Source of the DNA: Agrypnia vestita
Taxonomy: Eukaryota > Arthropoda > Insecta > Trichoptera > Phryganeidae
Reading direction: 5' to 3'
DNA length: 64,000 bases
Assembly (NCBI GenBank): GCA_016648135.1
Contig: JADDOH010023128.1
Location: 1 to 64,000, forward strand
The notes under the pieces are model-generated. The model saw nothing but the letters and a program-made list of their open reading frames with translations. It searched no databases and had not been told where the DNA came from. This document shows, piece by piece, positions 48,135-58,734 of this stretch. The first letter of the stretch is position 1, and the number at the start of each line of letters is the position of its first letter. The translations under genes were made by a program, and so were the position numbers.

Positions 48135-48290
48135 ACCGCTCTAAGGTTTTCACGGCCACTCAAAATCTTCAGGTTTGTGATTTCTGGGGTATTATGCCAT
48201 GTTATTATAATCTTTTTGGTTGACGTTTCGGATCCCATTGCGGGGTTCATCATCAGCCCTGATGATGGACCCTGCAACACAGACCAGCAG
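48135..48290. repeat. palindromic hammerhead-like element, copy 6
   Basis: Minus-strand core 48256-48222: CTGATGA, GAACCCCGCAATGGGATCC, GAAACGTC, both conserved boxes intact. The plus-strand partner CTGATGATGGACCCTGCAAC at 48259 is truncated after the first stem strand. Confidence 0.7.
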
Positions 48291-48427
48291 CATTCAATTG
48301 CCTCGAGGGAACATACGAGGTAAAAACTGATTTGTTTAGTCTACCACCGGGCTAGAAATTAATTCCACGCAAAGAATTTATGAAAACACTACATTTTCGA
48401 CTTGTGGAGCCTTGAATAAAGGCAACA

Positions 48428-48718
48428 TTGGTAAAAATAACAATGCCAACAATGAAAGATAAAATCAGGAGCGTTCTTTCAGCACAACTATCCATTAGTC
48501 AAGACCAGCAATCATCAGGCCAAGCTCTTTTTCAAGGATCGGAAAATGAAGAAAAATTATCAACTTCTTCGAAACAAGAAGATCATGAAAGAAAAATGTG
48601 CGGGAAGTGCCACTACAAGAAAAAGCGTATGACTAAAATTATTTGTGCCAAATGTAAGGTAGCGATGTATAATGAATATAAGATTGATTTTTGTACCACA
48701 TGCGCTAAATATAAATAA
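48428..48718 (+). pseudogene. piggyBac-type transposase C-terminal relic
   Basis: 96 codons open from a leader-like MPTMKDKIRSVLSAQLS through a polar linker to MCGKCHYKKKRMTKIICAKC and FCTTCAKYK, then TAA. The Cys pairs fit the C-terminal Cys-rich (cross-braced zinc) domain of piggyBac transposases. The DDD catalytic core is not present upstream; instead there is a ribozyme-like palindromic repeat (48135-48290). Confidence 0.62.
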
Positions 48719-49104
48719 CTTTTATTTGATAATTACTTTTAAAATAATCTTTTTTGCCATAAAATGCCAAAACATAGAACGTTATATTTTTTTTTCTAGT
48801 TGATTTTGCATGTTAAAGTTTTCAATTTTAGTACACAAACAATCCTGAACAAGAGAACATTTTTCTCGAAACATGTAGATTGTATATCTAATAAAGTGGT
48901 AAAAACAAAGCGATTTGTGATTTATTTTTATATACGTATTCAAATGGTTTTGAAAATAATTGTTTTCCGCGTCCATCTAGGCTGATAAAAAACTAAAAAA
49001 AGAATTATAAAATTTTGTTTGCAAATTAAAAAATTTAAAAGAAATTGAATTTTGTAAACAAATGATAATAATTTTTTATTTTTGATAAGTTTTGATGAAT
49101 AAAC

Positions 49105-49275
49105 TAACTAACTAACTTAACATCACGCCATTTCCCCGTGGGGCTAGGCAGAGAGGAAAGAGCGCTATACTCTTCTGACCTGATGTACAACTCTCGCCTC
49201 ATCCACATTCATACATCTTCACGTGCAAGCTCGATGGTTGTTGAGGCTTCTATCGGAACCATCTTCCTGTATCTG
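49105..49275. repeat. SINE-like repeat with GGGCTAGGCAGAGAGG motif
   Basis: AACATCACGCCATTTCCCCG, GGGGCTAGGCAGAGAGGAAA, CATACATCTTCACGTGCAAG. The inverse of part of it is at 33395-33510 and 49624-49670; related forward copies are in both caspase units at 36135-36265 and 53725-53880. A frame here (49138-49377) is not coding-like. Confidence 0.55.
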
Positions 49276-49320
49276 ATTAATCTGGTCACCCTCTCTTTCT
49301 GGCGCCGTCATCTGCATTAT

Positions 49321-49625
49321 ACAGGGTGTACCAGAGCTAGCAGCAGAACCATTGCCGATAGATTTCTGACTATGTAATGAGTCTAAAATGTTCAAGCAAC
49401 TATGGCCTAATATCAATAAATATGGAGATTTGCAATATCAAAGTTTGCATTTTTTTCAATATTTCTTACTTATTTTTGGCAAAAAGTTGAACTATCATTA
49501 CAGTAACTTATATCGATTATTAACATAACTATCGATATTAGGTCATGGTTGCTAGAACATTTTAGACTCATTATATAGTTAGGAATCTACCGGCCAAGTT
49601 TCTGCTGCTATCTCTGGTACATCCT
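49321..49625. repeat. TIR MITE with ACAGGGTGTACCAGAG end
   Basis: Left ACAGGGTGTACCAGAGCTAG and right CTATCTCTGGTACATCC are inverted repeats; GTCTAAAATGTTCAAGCAAC mirrors GTTGCTAGAACATTTTAGAC. Adjoins unit B. A partial relative lies at 6774-7000 in ABCC intron 2. Confidence 0.7.
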
Positions 49626-49944
49626 CTCTATCCTCTCTGCCTAACCCCACGGAGAAACGGCGTAATGGTAAGTAAGTAAGTACATCATAAAATGTTTTTA
49701 CATTTTTAAATGTTGAACAGTAATTCTGAGGACTTTGAGACGTGATAAAACATTCATAATCAAAGAATTCTCAGAAATTTTTTGATAATGGAATCAATAG
49801 ATAAGGCAAGCAAAGAGGTAATTCAATAGATACATATGTACATCAGTGTCTGTGAGCGTAGTCTGTGCTGAAAAATTGTTAAAAATGGAAAAAAGTGCAA
49901 CAGACCAATCAGTGGGTGAAGTCTGTGCTGACAAATTGTTGAAA

Positions 49945-52900
49945 ATGGATGAAGATGCAACAGACCAATTAGATAAAACTGCATGCCTGATAACTAATAA
50001 AAGGTTCGTCACCAATACACTATGTGCTAGCCTCTATAGATCATTTAGCAATCTTTGTTAAAATCGAATATCAAGTCTACACGACACATGCTGCATTACT
50101 CTTGCTGTGAGATAGCAGCTAGTGAAAGTAAATTTAATTTTTTTTTTTTATTGTTCTATAATATTTATTACACAATTGTGCTATTCATAGTTCCTCTGCA
50201 TTTTAGAGCATTGCTCTTGTGCTCGGATACGGAACTTTGAATTTCTATATATAATTCCTTTAATTTAATTATATTCATTTAAATATTTTATGTTATATTA
50301 TATATCTAGGATGAAATAGTAGAGTGAACGTCTTTGACTTTGAAGGTAATGGTGTCTAGTTCAGTTCATAGAGATGTTCTTTCAATTTGCTCTTCAATGG
50401 TTCTGTATCCTGTGTCTTTTTCATTTCGATTGGAAGGTTGTTAAAAAATTTCGTGCCTGAGTATATGAAACCTTGTTGATATTTTTTTGTATTGCATTTT
50501 GGGATTTTAAAATTGTCTCTTAATCTTGGTGTTGTGTTTTTTTCGAAATTTGCCTGATCGTTTTCTTTGATAAGTTGCATAATTGATACTCTTTTGTATA
50601 TAGATTCCACCTTTGGGACTGGAAACATTTTGAATTTTGTTTGTGTGGGGAATGTTGATTTTTTTTTAAGTATGGCTTTAATAATTGTTCTCTGAATTAC
50701 TTTAATTCGATCTATTACATTATTATAAGTTCCACCCCACCCTGTTATTCCATATTGGAGTAGGGAATGGACAGTTGCATAGTATACCTTTTTTAAATTG
50801 TCTATGCTTAGAATGTTTCGTAGTCTTATGAAAATATATATACATCTTCTAATTCTTTTCGTCAACTCGTTGAAACGGCTATGGCATTTAAAATGTTGGT
50901 CTATAATTACTCCAAGATATTTGATTTCCTTTTTTGGATTTATTATTGAGCATGAGTTGTTGCAGGTCATTCTGTCACAGTAAATATTGTGGATGGTAAT
51001 TTTTATGTTAGGCGGTATTTTATGGTTTTTTATCGAAAAGGGAATGTAGTATGTTTTATCGGAGTTTAGGGAGAGCAAATTGTTGTCAAACCAGGATTTC
51101 AGTACATTCATGTCTCTATTTGCGGGTTTATTTACTGTGTTCCAGTCTGGTCCGCTTATAATAATAGGTGTGTCGTCTGCATATGATATGATTTTACCCG
51201 TCAGATTAAGTTTGAAGACATGTCATTGACGTATATTATAAATAGGAGTGGACCCAAAACTGTCTCTTGTGGTATTCCAAAGTCGTTGATTAAGGGCTGG
51301 CTTAGTGTCCCATTAATTTTTACATTTTGTGGCCTTTCATAGAGATAGCTTCGGATCCAGTTTAAAAATTTATCTTCTATTCCTATTTTGATTTTATTAT
51401 TAGTTTGTTGTGGGAAATACTGTCGAAGGCTTTTCTAAGATCAATGAAAATTCCAATACTAATATCTAGTAGTTTATTGTTTCTTTATGAGTGCTATCAT
51501 TAAAATGATAGCAATGTTATGTTTTACATTTATAGTTTAATGTTTCCCTATAGAAAAATTAAACTCTAAAATTTTTGTGATTAGCTCTGAGCACACCGAC
51601 ACTTTATGTCTGGTTGGTTGGAACAAAACATGATCTGTAAAATATTTAAAATTCAACATTATGGTGGAATGATTGATTTCAACAAATTGAACTTGTGTGT
51701 GTGCAGTCCTACAACAATTTATTATGAACACCTTTAAATTTGATTATTTTTTATAGCATTAATTGGACATAATAATATATAATTCTAGAATAGTGTTTAG
51801 CATTTTATGTACATACTCATACTAATGTAAAATGGCAAATAGTTTTAATATTAGAATAAAAGAATTTGCCTTAGTCAGAACTTTGAAATAAGCGCTACTG
51901 AACAAGAAATTCTGCAAAATAAGATACGTACTAATCGTGTAATATTCCTATCACAATAATTATTGTCACAGATTTTAATTTATCATAATATTCTTTCAGT
52001 TACTTATATAATTTCGTATAGTTTCATTGTGCACATACACATATTTTCATAGATATGTGTTTATGTACAATGAGGGCAGACCCACCACTTACCCAGAACC
52101 GTTTTATATATTCATATATTGGTCCTGTTCATTCGCCACCTGTTTGGCATTTGTAATGCTAAAGGCCACTGTGCAACCTCACTAAATACAGTGGGACCAC
52201 ACACACAGTAGACCACACATATAGCGCCCTCATTGTCCCCGACAACTTGTGTTTATGTACAATTAATTTTTCAATGTAGTGACTGCACGCATCTGGCATA
52301 AGTAAAAGTAATTTCTTAGAATTCGCACAGTAACTTTAAGTGACAGGCTATATATTAGGTCCTTACATATGAAATTGGTGTTTTGCCGTACTGGCAAATT
52401 TGATCTCAAATATCTTCTCTTTGGTTAGGAATTCCAAATCCAAATTTATACAGCTATTTACTCATGTATTTGTGTTTTGAAAATTATAATTCATTTGTTT
52501 TTTCCTCAATTGTTTTTTTCTTTGCGTCACTCAGTTTACAAAATGAAAAACTTGAAATATCGCGTTATTTACGAGTACGAGTTCCACCGTGGCACCAGTG
52601 CTGCAGAAACGGCTCGAAGGATTAATGATGTGTATGGCGACGGTGCCACAAAAGAAAACACAGTGCGTTTTTGTTTCCAACGTTTTCGTTCTGGAAATTT
52701 CGACCTGCAGAACAAGCCCCGTGGACGGCCGGAGACCAAAGTTGATAATGAAGAATTGAAGGCTATTGTGGAAGCAGATCCATCGCAAACCACATCCGAG
52801 TTAGCTGCAGGCTGCGGTGTTAGTGATAAAACTGTTTTAATCCACTTGAAGTAAATTGGTAAGGTGAAAAAGCTTGAAAGGTGGGTACCTCACGAATTGA

Positions 52901-55900
52901 CTGAAGCAAATCAACAAACGCGCGTTGACTGCTGCGTTGCATTACTCAACCGGCACAATAATGAAGGGATTTTAAATCGAATCATTACCTGTGATGAAAA
53001 GTGGATCCTGTACGATAATCGGAAGCGCTCATCGCAATGGCTGAACCCTGCCGAACCAGCCAAACCATGCCCCAAGCGAAAATTGACTCCAAAAAAGTTA
53101 CTTGTGAGCGTTTGGTGGACTAGTGCTGGTGTCGTTCACTACAGCTTTCTTAAATCTGGCCAGACGATTACGGCAGATGTCTATTGTCAGCAACTGCAAA
53201 CCATGATGGAAAAGCTAGCTGCTAAACAACCGAGGCTGGTTAATCGCTCTAGGCCACTGCTGCTTCATGATAACGCTAGACCACACACTGCACAACAGAC
53301 GGCTACCAAATTAGAGGAGCTTCAATTGGAATGTCTAAGACATCCACCGTACTCTCCGGACCTTGCCCCAACAGATTACCATTTTTTTCGAAATTTGGAT
53401 AACTTCTTGCAAAGGAAAAAATTCAACTCCGATGGGGCAGTCCAAACCGCTTTCAAAGATTTTATTGATTCCCGTCCGAATGTTTTTTTTAGTAAAGGGA
53501 TCGATGAACTACCTATGAGATGGAAAAAGTGCATAGATAGCAATCGTACATACTTTGATTAAATAAATATATTATAATTAAAAAAAATCGGCTTTTTGTT
53601 CCTCCCATACTAAACGCCAATTTCATATGTAAGGACCTAATATTATGTATATTAAAAAAAACGGCATTGAAATTATACACATAAATAATAGAGGCCTCAG
53701 TTTAGAATATTTAACAACATACTAACTAACCACCATGCCGTTCCTCTGAAAGGGTAGGCAGAGAGGATAGAACACCACACTGTTCTGTCCTAGCACACCA
53801 GTTTTGTTTTATACCCTTTTATACATCTTCTCAAGCGTTGGAGAGTTTGTAGTAAATTTCGTTCAAGGAATTGTTCCACATTAAACTGTCTCAATTTGCC
53901 TCCAGTAAGATGCCTTGCTTCATTTTACAGAGCAAAGGCATCCAAAACAACAAATGAGAATGGAAGTCCTCAGCAAAATGTTGATCTCTACTATGAATTC
54001 AAAGATGGAAGAAAACAAATAGCGGTGATACTCAACCATTTTAAATATATACCTAGCCTAGGACTGGAAGACAGACTAGGAACAGAAAAAGATGGTGTCG
54101 AGATAAAAAAGTGTTTGAAATCGTTAGGATTTGACAAGCCCTTGTACTACGATGATCCTACTAAGGATAAAATAAAGGACATAATTCGAACAGGTTAGAA
54201 AGCATTTATGACAATACAACCAAAATGAAGGATATAATCATATACATATAATAACAAAGTCTCTTCTGAGATATTATATTGTGGTTCTTCTTTTTTGTAA
54301 AATAAATATTGATTGCAACATAAACATAATTAATGAATTACATTTGTTGTTGTTGCCGGGTCTCGTGATCGAGGATCCCTTCGCCATTCTGACTTAGTTG
54401 ATTGTTGCTGCACCTCTCATGAGTTTTGTGGTGGGAAAGTAGTCCTATTCGAGAGGCGCATTTTCTCTTGCATACTTTTTTAAAATTAATTTATTTATCA
54501 TTTTTCTATTTTTACATATCAGACCCATAAAACATCACATGTACATTTGTCTGTAGGTGTATCAATATATATATATATATATGATATATTTAAGGTTTTC
54601 GCGGGTAAAAGATGACGAACTACTTTCGGGGGGAACCCGCGTCGAACAGTCCTGAAAAGGACTTTTAAACTCTCGACGTTTCAAACAGATAACACTGCTC
54701 ATTCTCAAGGGTCTCTTATTTTTGTTCCTGCCCAAAACTGGACGAGTAAACCCGACTGTTCGGGGCAAGAGCCAGAACAAATGTGAATTAAAATCCTTAT
54801 TGGTGCTAAAAATTATTGATATTTATTTATTTGTTTAATAGCCGACTTTAGGAATGGGTAATTACTTTACTAATTGGTTTTTCTATTATTGTTGAATTTT
54901 GTGGGTTAATTTTCAAAGTTGGGTTTTTTCAGGAATTGCAGTATTACATGTGTTTGTCTCTATAATATTAGTCCAGGTATTTGGTATTCTTATGGAATCA
55001 TTTCTGCTGTTCGTGATATTTTTATGAATGAAAATTTATATTGCTTCTCGGTATATGCGCGATAATTCTAAGTTAAGGTTAGCTATGGTATGTACATTAT
55101 CAAAATCTATTTTGTGGCCCTCGGTTAAAACATGCTGTACTAAAGATGAAGTAATCTTTTTATTTTTGACATCTACTTTATGTTCAGCTACCCGCGATGA
55201 TATTTTTCGATTCGAACGACCGATATATACTTTGACACACGAAGAACAGGGAATTTTATACACTCCGCGTGATTCCAGAGGAATTCTGTCTTTGGGGGTT
55301 CTTAGTAAAGACGATATATTATTTTCGGTTCTAAAAATAGTTTTAATATTATTTGTCTTTAGGAGATGGCTTAATTTGTCAGTAGTTCCCTAATATATGG
55401 CAGGACGTGGATTTTCCACCCACGGACGATATCGACGTGGGTGGCAAATCCAAAGTTTTGATGATTTTGTTTCGATTAATTGCTTTGTTTATAGATGTTA
55501 TATTAAACGTTAATTTACTTAATTTACGTTAATTGACTTCATGTCAATTCTTCATTTATTTCACTATCCAATTTGTTCCATAGATATAGTCAAGTTGAGA
55601 AAAAAAAACGTGTATTTTTAAGGCTGCGAGTTTTTTGTAATAGACAGGTAAATTTAGCGTACTTTTTTGCCTATGCCAGGTGAGAACTACACGCACATAA
55701 TTGCAGAAATATTATTTGTTACAAATTCCACCCAAAACTTTCAGTGTAAATTCTATGTCTTTTCTATGGTGGATGTTAATACAAATATCATCTGTCATCT
55801 GTCATATCATAACATATCATATCATATAACATATATAACATAATGATATCATGAAATGTTTGATTTATTTTTGTGAAAAGAAACGTATATTTGAAATTAG

Positions 55901-58723
55901 TATTGTTCCTGATTTAATTATATATAAATCGTCTTCGAAATATATTGAAATTTTTTGTCGTGTTAGCTATACCTATATAAATTTTTTATTTATTTAGAAA
56001 ATATAATTTACAATACTTCCTTTATAGTGCAGTTATTTTTGTGGATTGAAGCTACTCAAAATAGTTCATTATATAAAGTTAAAATAATTTTAAAATGTAT
56101 TTACCCTTATACGTATATGCCTATATATATTTTTAATATACCTAGGTATATAGTCGGTCACAGCATAACCTAAGTTTGTACCCACTGCACGCCACTGCAT
56201 GTGAATTAAATATGTTAATCTTAAAAACACAAATACAAATCAACAAAACAATATTAAAACCTTGCAGAATTTTCCTGATTGTTGCTGCGCCTCTTATGAG
56301 TTTTGTTGTGGGAAAATAGTCCTATTCGAGAGGCACATTCTCTCTTGCATACTTCACATAGGAAGCGGTCTGGTTGAGTTGGTCGGTCCCGTTGACGCAT
56401 GTTTGCGGCTCGCTGCTCATTTTTTACTCGTCTGGCCGCCACAACACCATCAGCCCGAGAGCACACTCTGCTCCACAAATTCATCCGTTTCAATTCAAGT
56501 TAAATAAAATTATTACTCTGTAAGATTTGAATCAATTTATTTGCATTGATATATGAATATTCAATGTAGGTTATTTAAGAGATAGTCCAACGTTTTACAC
56601 AAGATAAGTTTTGAAGTTGATTATCTATTATCTATTATTATTAAGACAGTAGATAGTACTTACCTGGTTAGTTAAATTTAATAAACCAAAAAAACATCGC
56701 GAATTATACGGAACCCTGTTAATTCAAAATTCATGATAGGTACCAAAAAAAAATCGCTAGAGATTGCGAAATTTGCCCAAAATCGTAATACATACCCATT
56801 AAAAAGTAATTTATTTTGCGTCTGTATTTTTTAATATTTCATGAAGTCGTTTGTTATTATGCTAGTACAAAGAACGCAGTATTTATTTTACTAAATAAAT
56901 ATTTACTGTTCTCAGTTGCGAAAAAAAATAATATTTTTTCCATTTTGTCACATTTGGATGGCCGTAATCGAAAATGTTTAGAGTTGTCTTCGAATTTATG
57001 GAAGGCTTCTAGGCTTCTTCAATGATCCCTCGATTTTAATGTTTAATTCCGCCTTTTTTTGACTCAGACCAACACACAGCACAAATAAATAAATAATTAG
57101 AAATACAGTCGTCCACAAATATGTGACATAATAAGATAAGTCAGTAATAACTCCTTAAAAACAAAATTAAACAATTTAACAACACAAACACACACCAAAA
57201 GAGGAATTTAAGTAAAAAAATTAAAACTAATTGAAAAAATATATAAATTATTAGACTCAAAATGTAATGATTTATGGCGCAAGGGACAAAAAGTTTATTC
57301 AAATTCAAATTAACAGGGTTCTTGGGGTTAGTCAACTTTGAAATAAAATTTTGAGAGTAGGTACCTAGTGTGTTTTCAAAATATATCAAAACATTTTCAT
57401 ACTTCAGGTAGGAATTTACTTACAAAATATTGTGGAGTAGCTCTATTTATATTATTTTGCATTATTTCATTGCACAAATTATGTATATTTTAGATTAAAT
57501 AAAAAAATTAAAAATGTTTTGTAAAGTGAACGTTTCCACAGCGATGTCGTGCTGCGCATTCTCCTAACTGAAGATAGCTGATTTTCATCCTTCATTCATT
57601 AATAAGAGAAGGCAAGCAAAGAAAAAGATGAATTTATATTATGTTGTGTGCTGGTTGAGTGAAAACTCCACATCATCACATTTCACAAAGATTATTTTAT
57701 ACATTACTTTTTTACAGTGAGCGACATGAAGGCTTCAGACGTGAGTTGTATTTTCGTGGTAGTGATGACCCACGGAGGCAATGAGGGAAATCTGTACTCC
57801 AAGGACGAGAGCTATAATGTAAGGGATCTCGTTGATCCAATTGTGAAATCTGATACACTTGTGGGGGTGCCAAAAGTGTTTCTCATCCAGGTACATTTTT
57901 ATTCATACAATACATTATTTGTGCAGGAATCGAAATTCCTATTAAAATTAATTAAATTCTTCATTAGGCATAATTTTCCAGAATTCTTGCAAACTGATCA
58001 TTTTTCACCATTCTTTTTTCATGAGTTATAAATGTGCCCAAAGTAGTGTCTATTTAATCTACTAAATAGTGTGCTTCTTGACTGCCATTATTTAAAAATT
58101 TCATAACAGGTGAACTATTGTAGACAAAAATAAATGTTAAAATTTATGTATTTATGTTTTTTCTATGAAGGCTTGCCGCGGCAAAGAAAGGGATGAAGGG
58201 AAGGTATGTGTGGATGGAGCTCATGATGAGGAGCCAGTGAGAGGCTATAAGTTGCCCACCCATGCTGACTATCTTATAATGTACTCTACAGTTGAAGGTA
58301 TGTAAAGTTGAAGGTAGCCACACTACCTGAACGCTTTAAATGGAAACACAATTCAATTATTCAAACGCTGTAGCTTGTTTTCTACATGGACAAATTCGCT
58401 ACCACAATCAATAATTAAATTTATTTTTTATAGATTATGTTTCATTTCGCTCTGCGGTTTACGGCTCATACTTCATACAGACTCTGTGTGAAAAGCTGGA
58501 GATGGCTGCCAAGCCAGACTGTAGGTGGGATCTCCTACATTTGCTAATCTTGGTCAACAGTAAAGTTGCAACAAAGGAAGCGGAGGAAATGAAAAAAGAA
58601 ATTCAAATGATGGAAGAAATGGAAAATAATGTTCAAATGAAGGAAATCCCAAAAAAGCAAATGACGCAAATAGAGACCACCATGACAAAATTTCTAAAGT
58701 TTCCTTTTTACAAACAAAACTGA
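49945..58723 (+). CDS. effector-type caspase, copy B (five exons)
   Basis: Paralogue of the caspase at 33742-41925 with the same exon structure and phases. Exons 49945-50003 (or from ATG 49885), 53931-54193, 57718-57890, 58171-58297, 58434-58723; 303 residues from the short start, 323 from the long one. Catalytic His126 (MTHG) and Cys167 (QACRG) are present, as is the p20 Arg (RLGTEKD). In p10, two aromatic pocket positions differ from copy A: SWRS is SFRS and GSWF is GSYF. An extra Met/Glu/Lys-rich stretch of about 14 residues follows KVATKE. The ending KFPFYKQN is shared. AATAAA at 58729-58734 is 5 nt after the stop. Intron 1 contains a LINE and a mariner; intron 2 a Penelope-like element and LINE ends. 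No frameshift is seen in the exons, so it could be functional. Confidence 0.8.
50135..51465 (-). mobile_element. jockey-like LINE, 5'-truncated, in caspase B intron 1
   Basis: On the minus strand it encodes GIPQETVLGPLLF, then after a frameshift the catalytic YADD (51172-51183), KSWFDNNLLSLNSDKT, YLGVIIDQHF and a 251-residue frame ending at 50356. The T-run at 50137-50150 is the 3' poly(A) on the minus strand. It is absent from the equivalent positions in units A (~33915) and C (~61540), so it inserted after the duplication. Confidence 0.85.
52068..52242. repeat. short TIR element with ACAATGAGGGC ends, unit B
   Basis: ACAATGAGGGCAGACCCACC and GCGCCCTCATTGT are the termini; it is the paralogue of 34504-34675. 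Confidence 0.6.
52355..53640 (+). mobile_element. mariner element, full length, in caspase B intron 1
   Basis: 1,286-bp element with ~28-bp terminal inverted repeats starting TTAGGTCCTTACATATGAAA (5') and its complement at the 3' end, flanked by TA on both sides, the mariner target duplication. It encloses one transposase frame in + orientation. Both ends are intact, so it could still be mobilised in trans if a matching transposase exists. Confidence 0.92.
52543..53562 (+). pseudogene. mariner transposase with one premature stop
   Basis: 340 codons from ATG to stop, the normal mariner length. An N-terminal helix-turn-helix region is followed by the catalytic domain: first Asp in TCDEKW, second in HDNARPH, third in LAPTDYHFF, with 34 residues between the second and third Asp (DD34D). 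The linker motif WVPHEL is present. A single TAA at 52852-52854, where CAA would restore the expected frame, interrupts the protein at residue 104; downstream frame is unbroken. No other damage was seen, which implies a recent insertion. Confidence 0.9.
53725..53880. repeat. SINE-like GGGTAGGCAGAGAGG repeat, unit B
   Basis: CTAACCACCATGCCGTTCCT, GGGTAGGCAGAGAGGATAGA, ATACATCTTCTCAAGC. Same position relative to caspase exon 2 as 36135-36265. Confidence 0.5.
54355..54475 (-). mobile_element. LINE 3' tip, first of two flanking the Penelope-like element
   Basis: Minus-strand C2H2-like end of an endonuclease/RT LINE. The segment TGTTGCTGCACCTCTCATGA to TCTCTTGCATAC matches 56270-56360 closely. 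Confidence 0.6.
54590..55400 (-). mobile_element. Penelope-like element 3' portion with GIY-YIG endonuclease
   Basis: Minus-strand frame 55385-55036 reads KLSHLLKTNNIKTIFR, LLRTPKDRIPLESRG, VYKIPCSSCVKVYIGRSNR and SSRVAEHK, the linker and GIY-YIG endonuclease of Penelope-like retroelements. Downstream on the same strand (54725-54640) is the 3' end, containing GAAACGTCG after a small stem. The reverse-transcriptase part is missing. It lies in caspase B intron 2 and is absent from unit A. Confidence 0.82.
56255..56493 (-). mobile_element. LINE 3' end with C2H2 zinc-finger tail
   Basis: 79-residue minus-strand frame ends with FLCEVCKRECASRIGLFSHN and KTHKRR, the CxxC...H...H finger common at the C-terminus of many insect non-LTR elements. 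Unit A similarity resumes at about 56478. Confidence 0.7.
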
Positions 58724-58728
58724 AATTA

Positions 58729-58734
58729 AATAAA
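58729..58734 (+). terminator. poly(A) signal, caspase B
   Basis: AATAAA 5 nt after the TGA of the caspase B model. Confidence 0.6.

Noticed and set aside
49791..49820. Possible ATG exon MESIDKASKE before a GTAATT donor in the caspase units
   Set aside because: Conserved in all three units, but its phase (0) does not fit the next exon, which needs phase 1 at every nearby AG. More likely 5' UTR.
55036..55263. GIY-YIG protein as a homing endonuclease or host nuclease
   Set aside because: The upstream linker and 3' end match Penelope-like elements, so it is part of a retroelement.
56254..56493. Small C2H2 zinc-finger gene on the minus strand
   Set aside because: The CxxC...H...H tail and a second copy at 54355-54475 show it is a LINE 3' end.
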